Shown in pieces: positions 63,775 through 64,000 of a stretch of 64,000 bases of DNA. Source of the DNA: Ciona savignyi (lineage: Eukaryota > Chordata > Ascidiacea > Phlebobranchia > Cionidae); the NCBI GenBank assembly GCA_000149265.1, contig CH003126.1, forward strand, positions 461,949 through 525,948, written 5' to 3'. The notes beneath the pieces were generated by a model, which saw only the letters and a program-made list of their open reading frames with translations, was not told the origin of the DNA and searched no databases. Positions within the stretch are counted from its first letter, which is position 1. Each line of letters starts with the position of its first letter. Position numbers and translations under genes: made by a program.

Positions 63775-64000
63775 ACGTGTTTAAAGTCTTTTATCGTGTT
63801 TACAGTTTGGTACGTTAAACATTTACATACGCAAGCAGTTATATAGCGAACTAGCAAATGTACCATATATATATATACCCTTTTTTTTTTAAAGCGAAAA
63901 CTATTTGAAAAATTCTTTAAAGTCTTTTATTATGTTTACAGTTAGTTACTTTGGATATATACCTACACAAGCAGTATATAGCGAACTAACAAACGTACTA
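63775..64000 (-). repeat. About 135-bp tandem duplication at the right edge
   Basis: TTTAAAGTCTTTTATCGTGT with ATATAGCGAACTAGCAAATG near 63780-63862 recurs as TTTAAAGTCTTTTATTATGT with ATATAGCGAACTAACAAACG at 63917-63997. Confidence 0.9.

Overview
The window is animal nuclear DNA, AT-rich, with intron-rich genes of modest size and a dense load of short non-autonomous repeats. Gene content (a UPF2 orthologue, a BTB/C2H2 zinc-finger factor, a fibrinogen-domain protein, a WD40 protein) and the repeat families suggest an invertebrate chordate, most likely a Ciona-type ascidian. The genus is inferred from general resemblance; no search was run. An assembly gap of Ns lies at 314-575.

Five protein-coding loci were reconstructed by joining exons with matching splice phases. 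(1) Minus strand, 3924 to beyond base 1: the 5' part of a WD40-repeat protein, five exons. (2) Plus, 8268-18598 (or to 22608): a putatively dual-acylated protein starting MGCAGS with a long Pro/Glu/Ala-rich tail; every intron is phase 1. (3) Plus, 24825-49243: a complete 631-residue ZBTB-type protein in 16 exons, with an N-terminal BTB domain and two C2H2 fingers, and an 8.5 kb third intron. (4) Plus, 51040-56387: the first six coding exons of UPF2, after which no further UPF2 exon is found. (5) Minus, from beyond 64000 to 59309: a fibrinogen-related protein with coiled-coil-like sequence, an FBG domain and an acidic tail. Loci 1 and 2 are divergent; 4 and 5 are convergent.

Three repeat families dominate. 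SINE-A is about 290 bp with a tRNA-like head (B box GGTTCGAAACTGG) and a tail ending near ATATCCTATCC. SINE-B is about 105 bp and resembles a class II (Leu/Ser-like) tRNA followed by an A-tract. MITE-C is about 190 bp and palindromic (GGGCAACACTAAAAGGAGGG ends). There are also hAT-like elements with perfect 8-bp target duplications, a Tc1/mariner-like element, and many minisatellites and local tandem duplications.

The main theme is repeats meeting splice sites: a WD40 exon flanked within about 10 bp by SINE-A copies, a tandem array that repeats the exon-1 donor of the acylated-protein gene, and a tandem duplication that copies a UPF2 acceptor with the first bases of its exon. No bacterial-type genes, CRISPR arrays or canonical RNA genes were seen.
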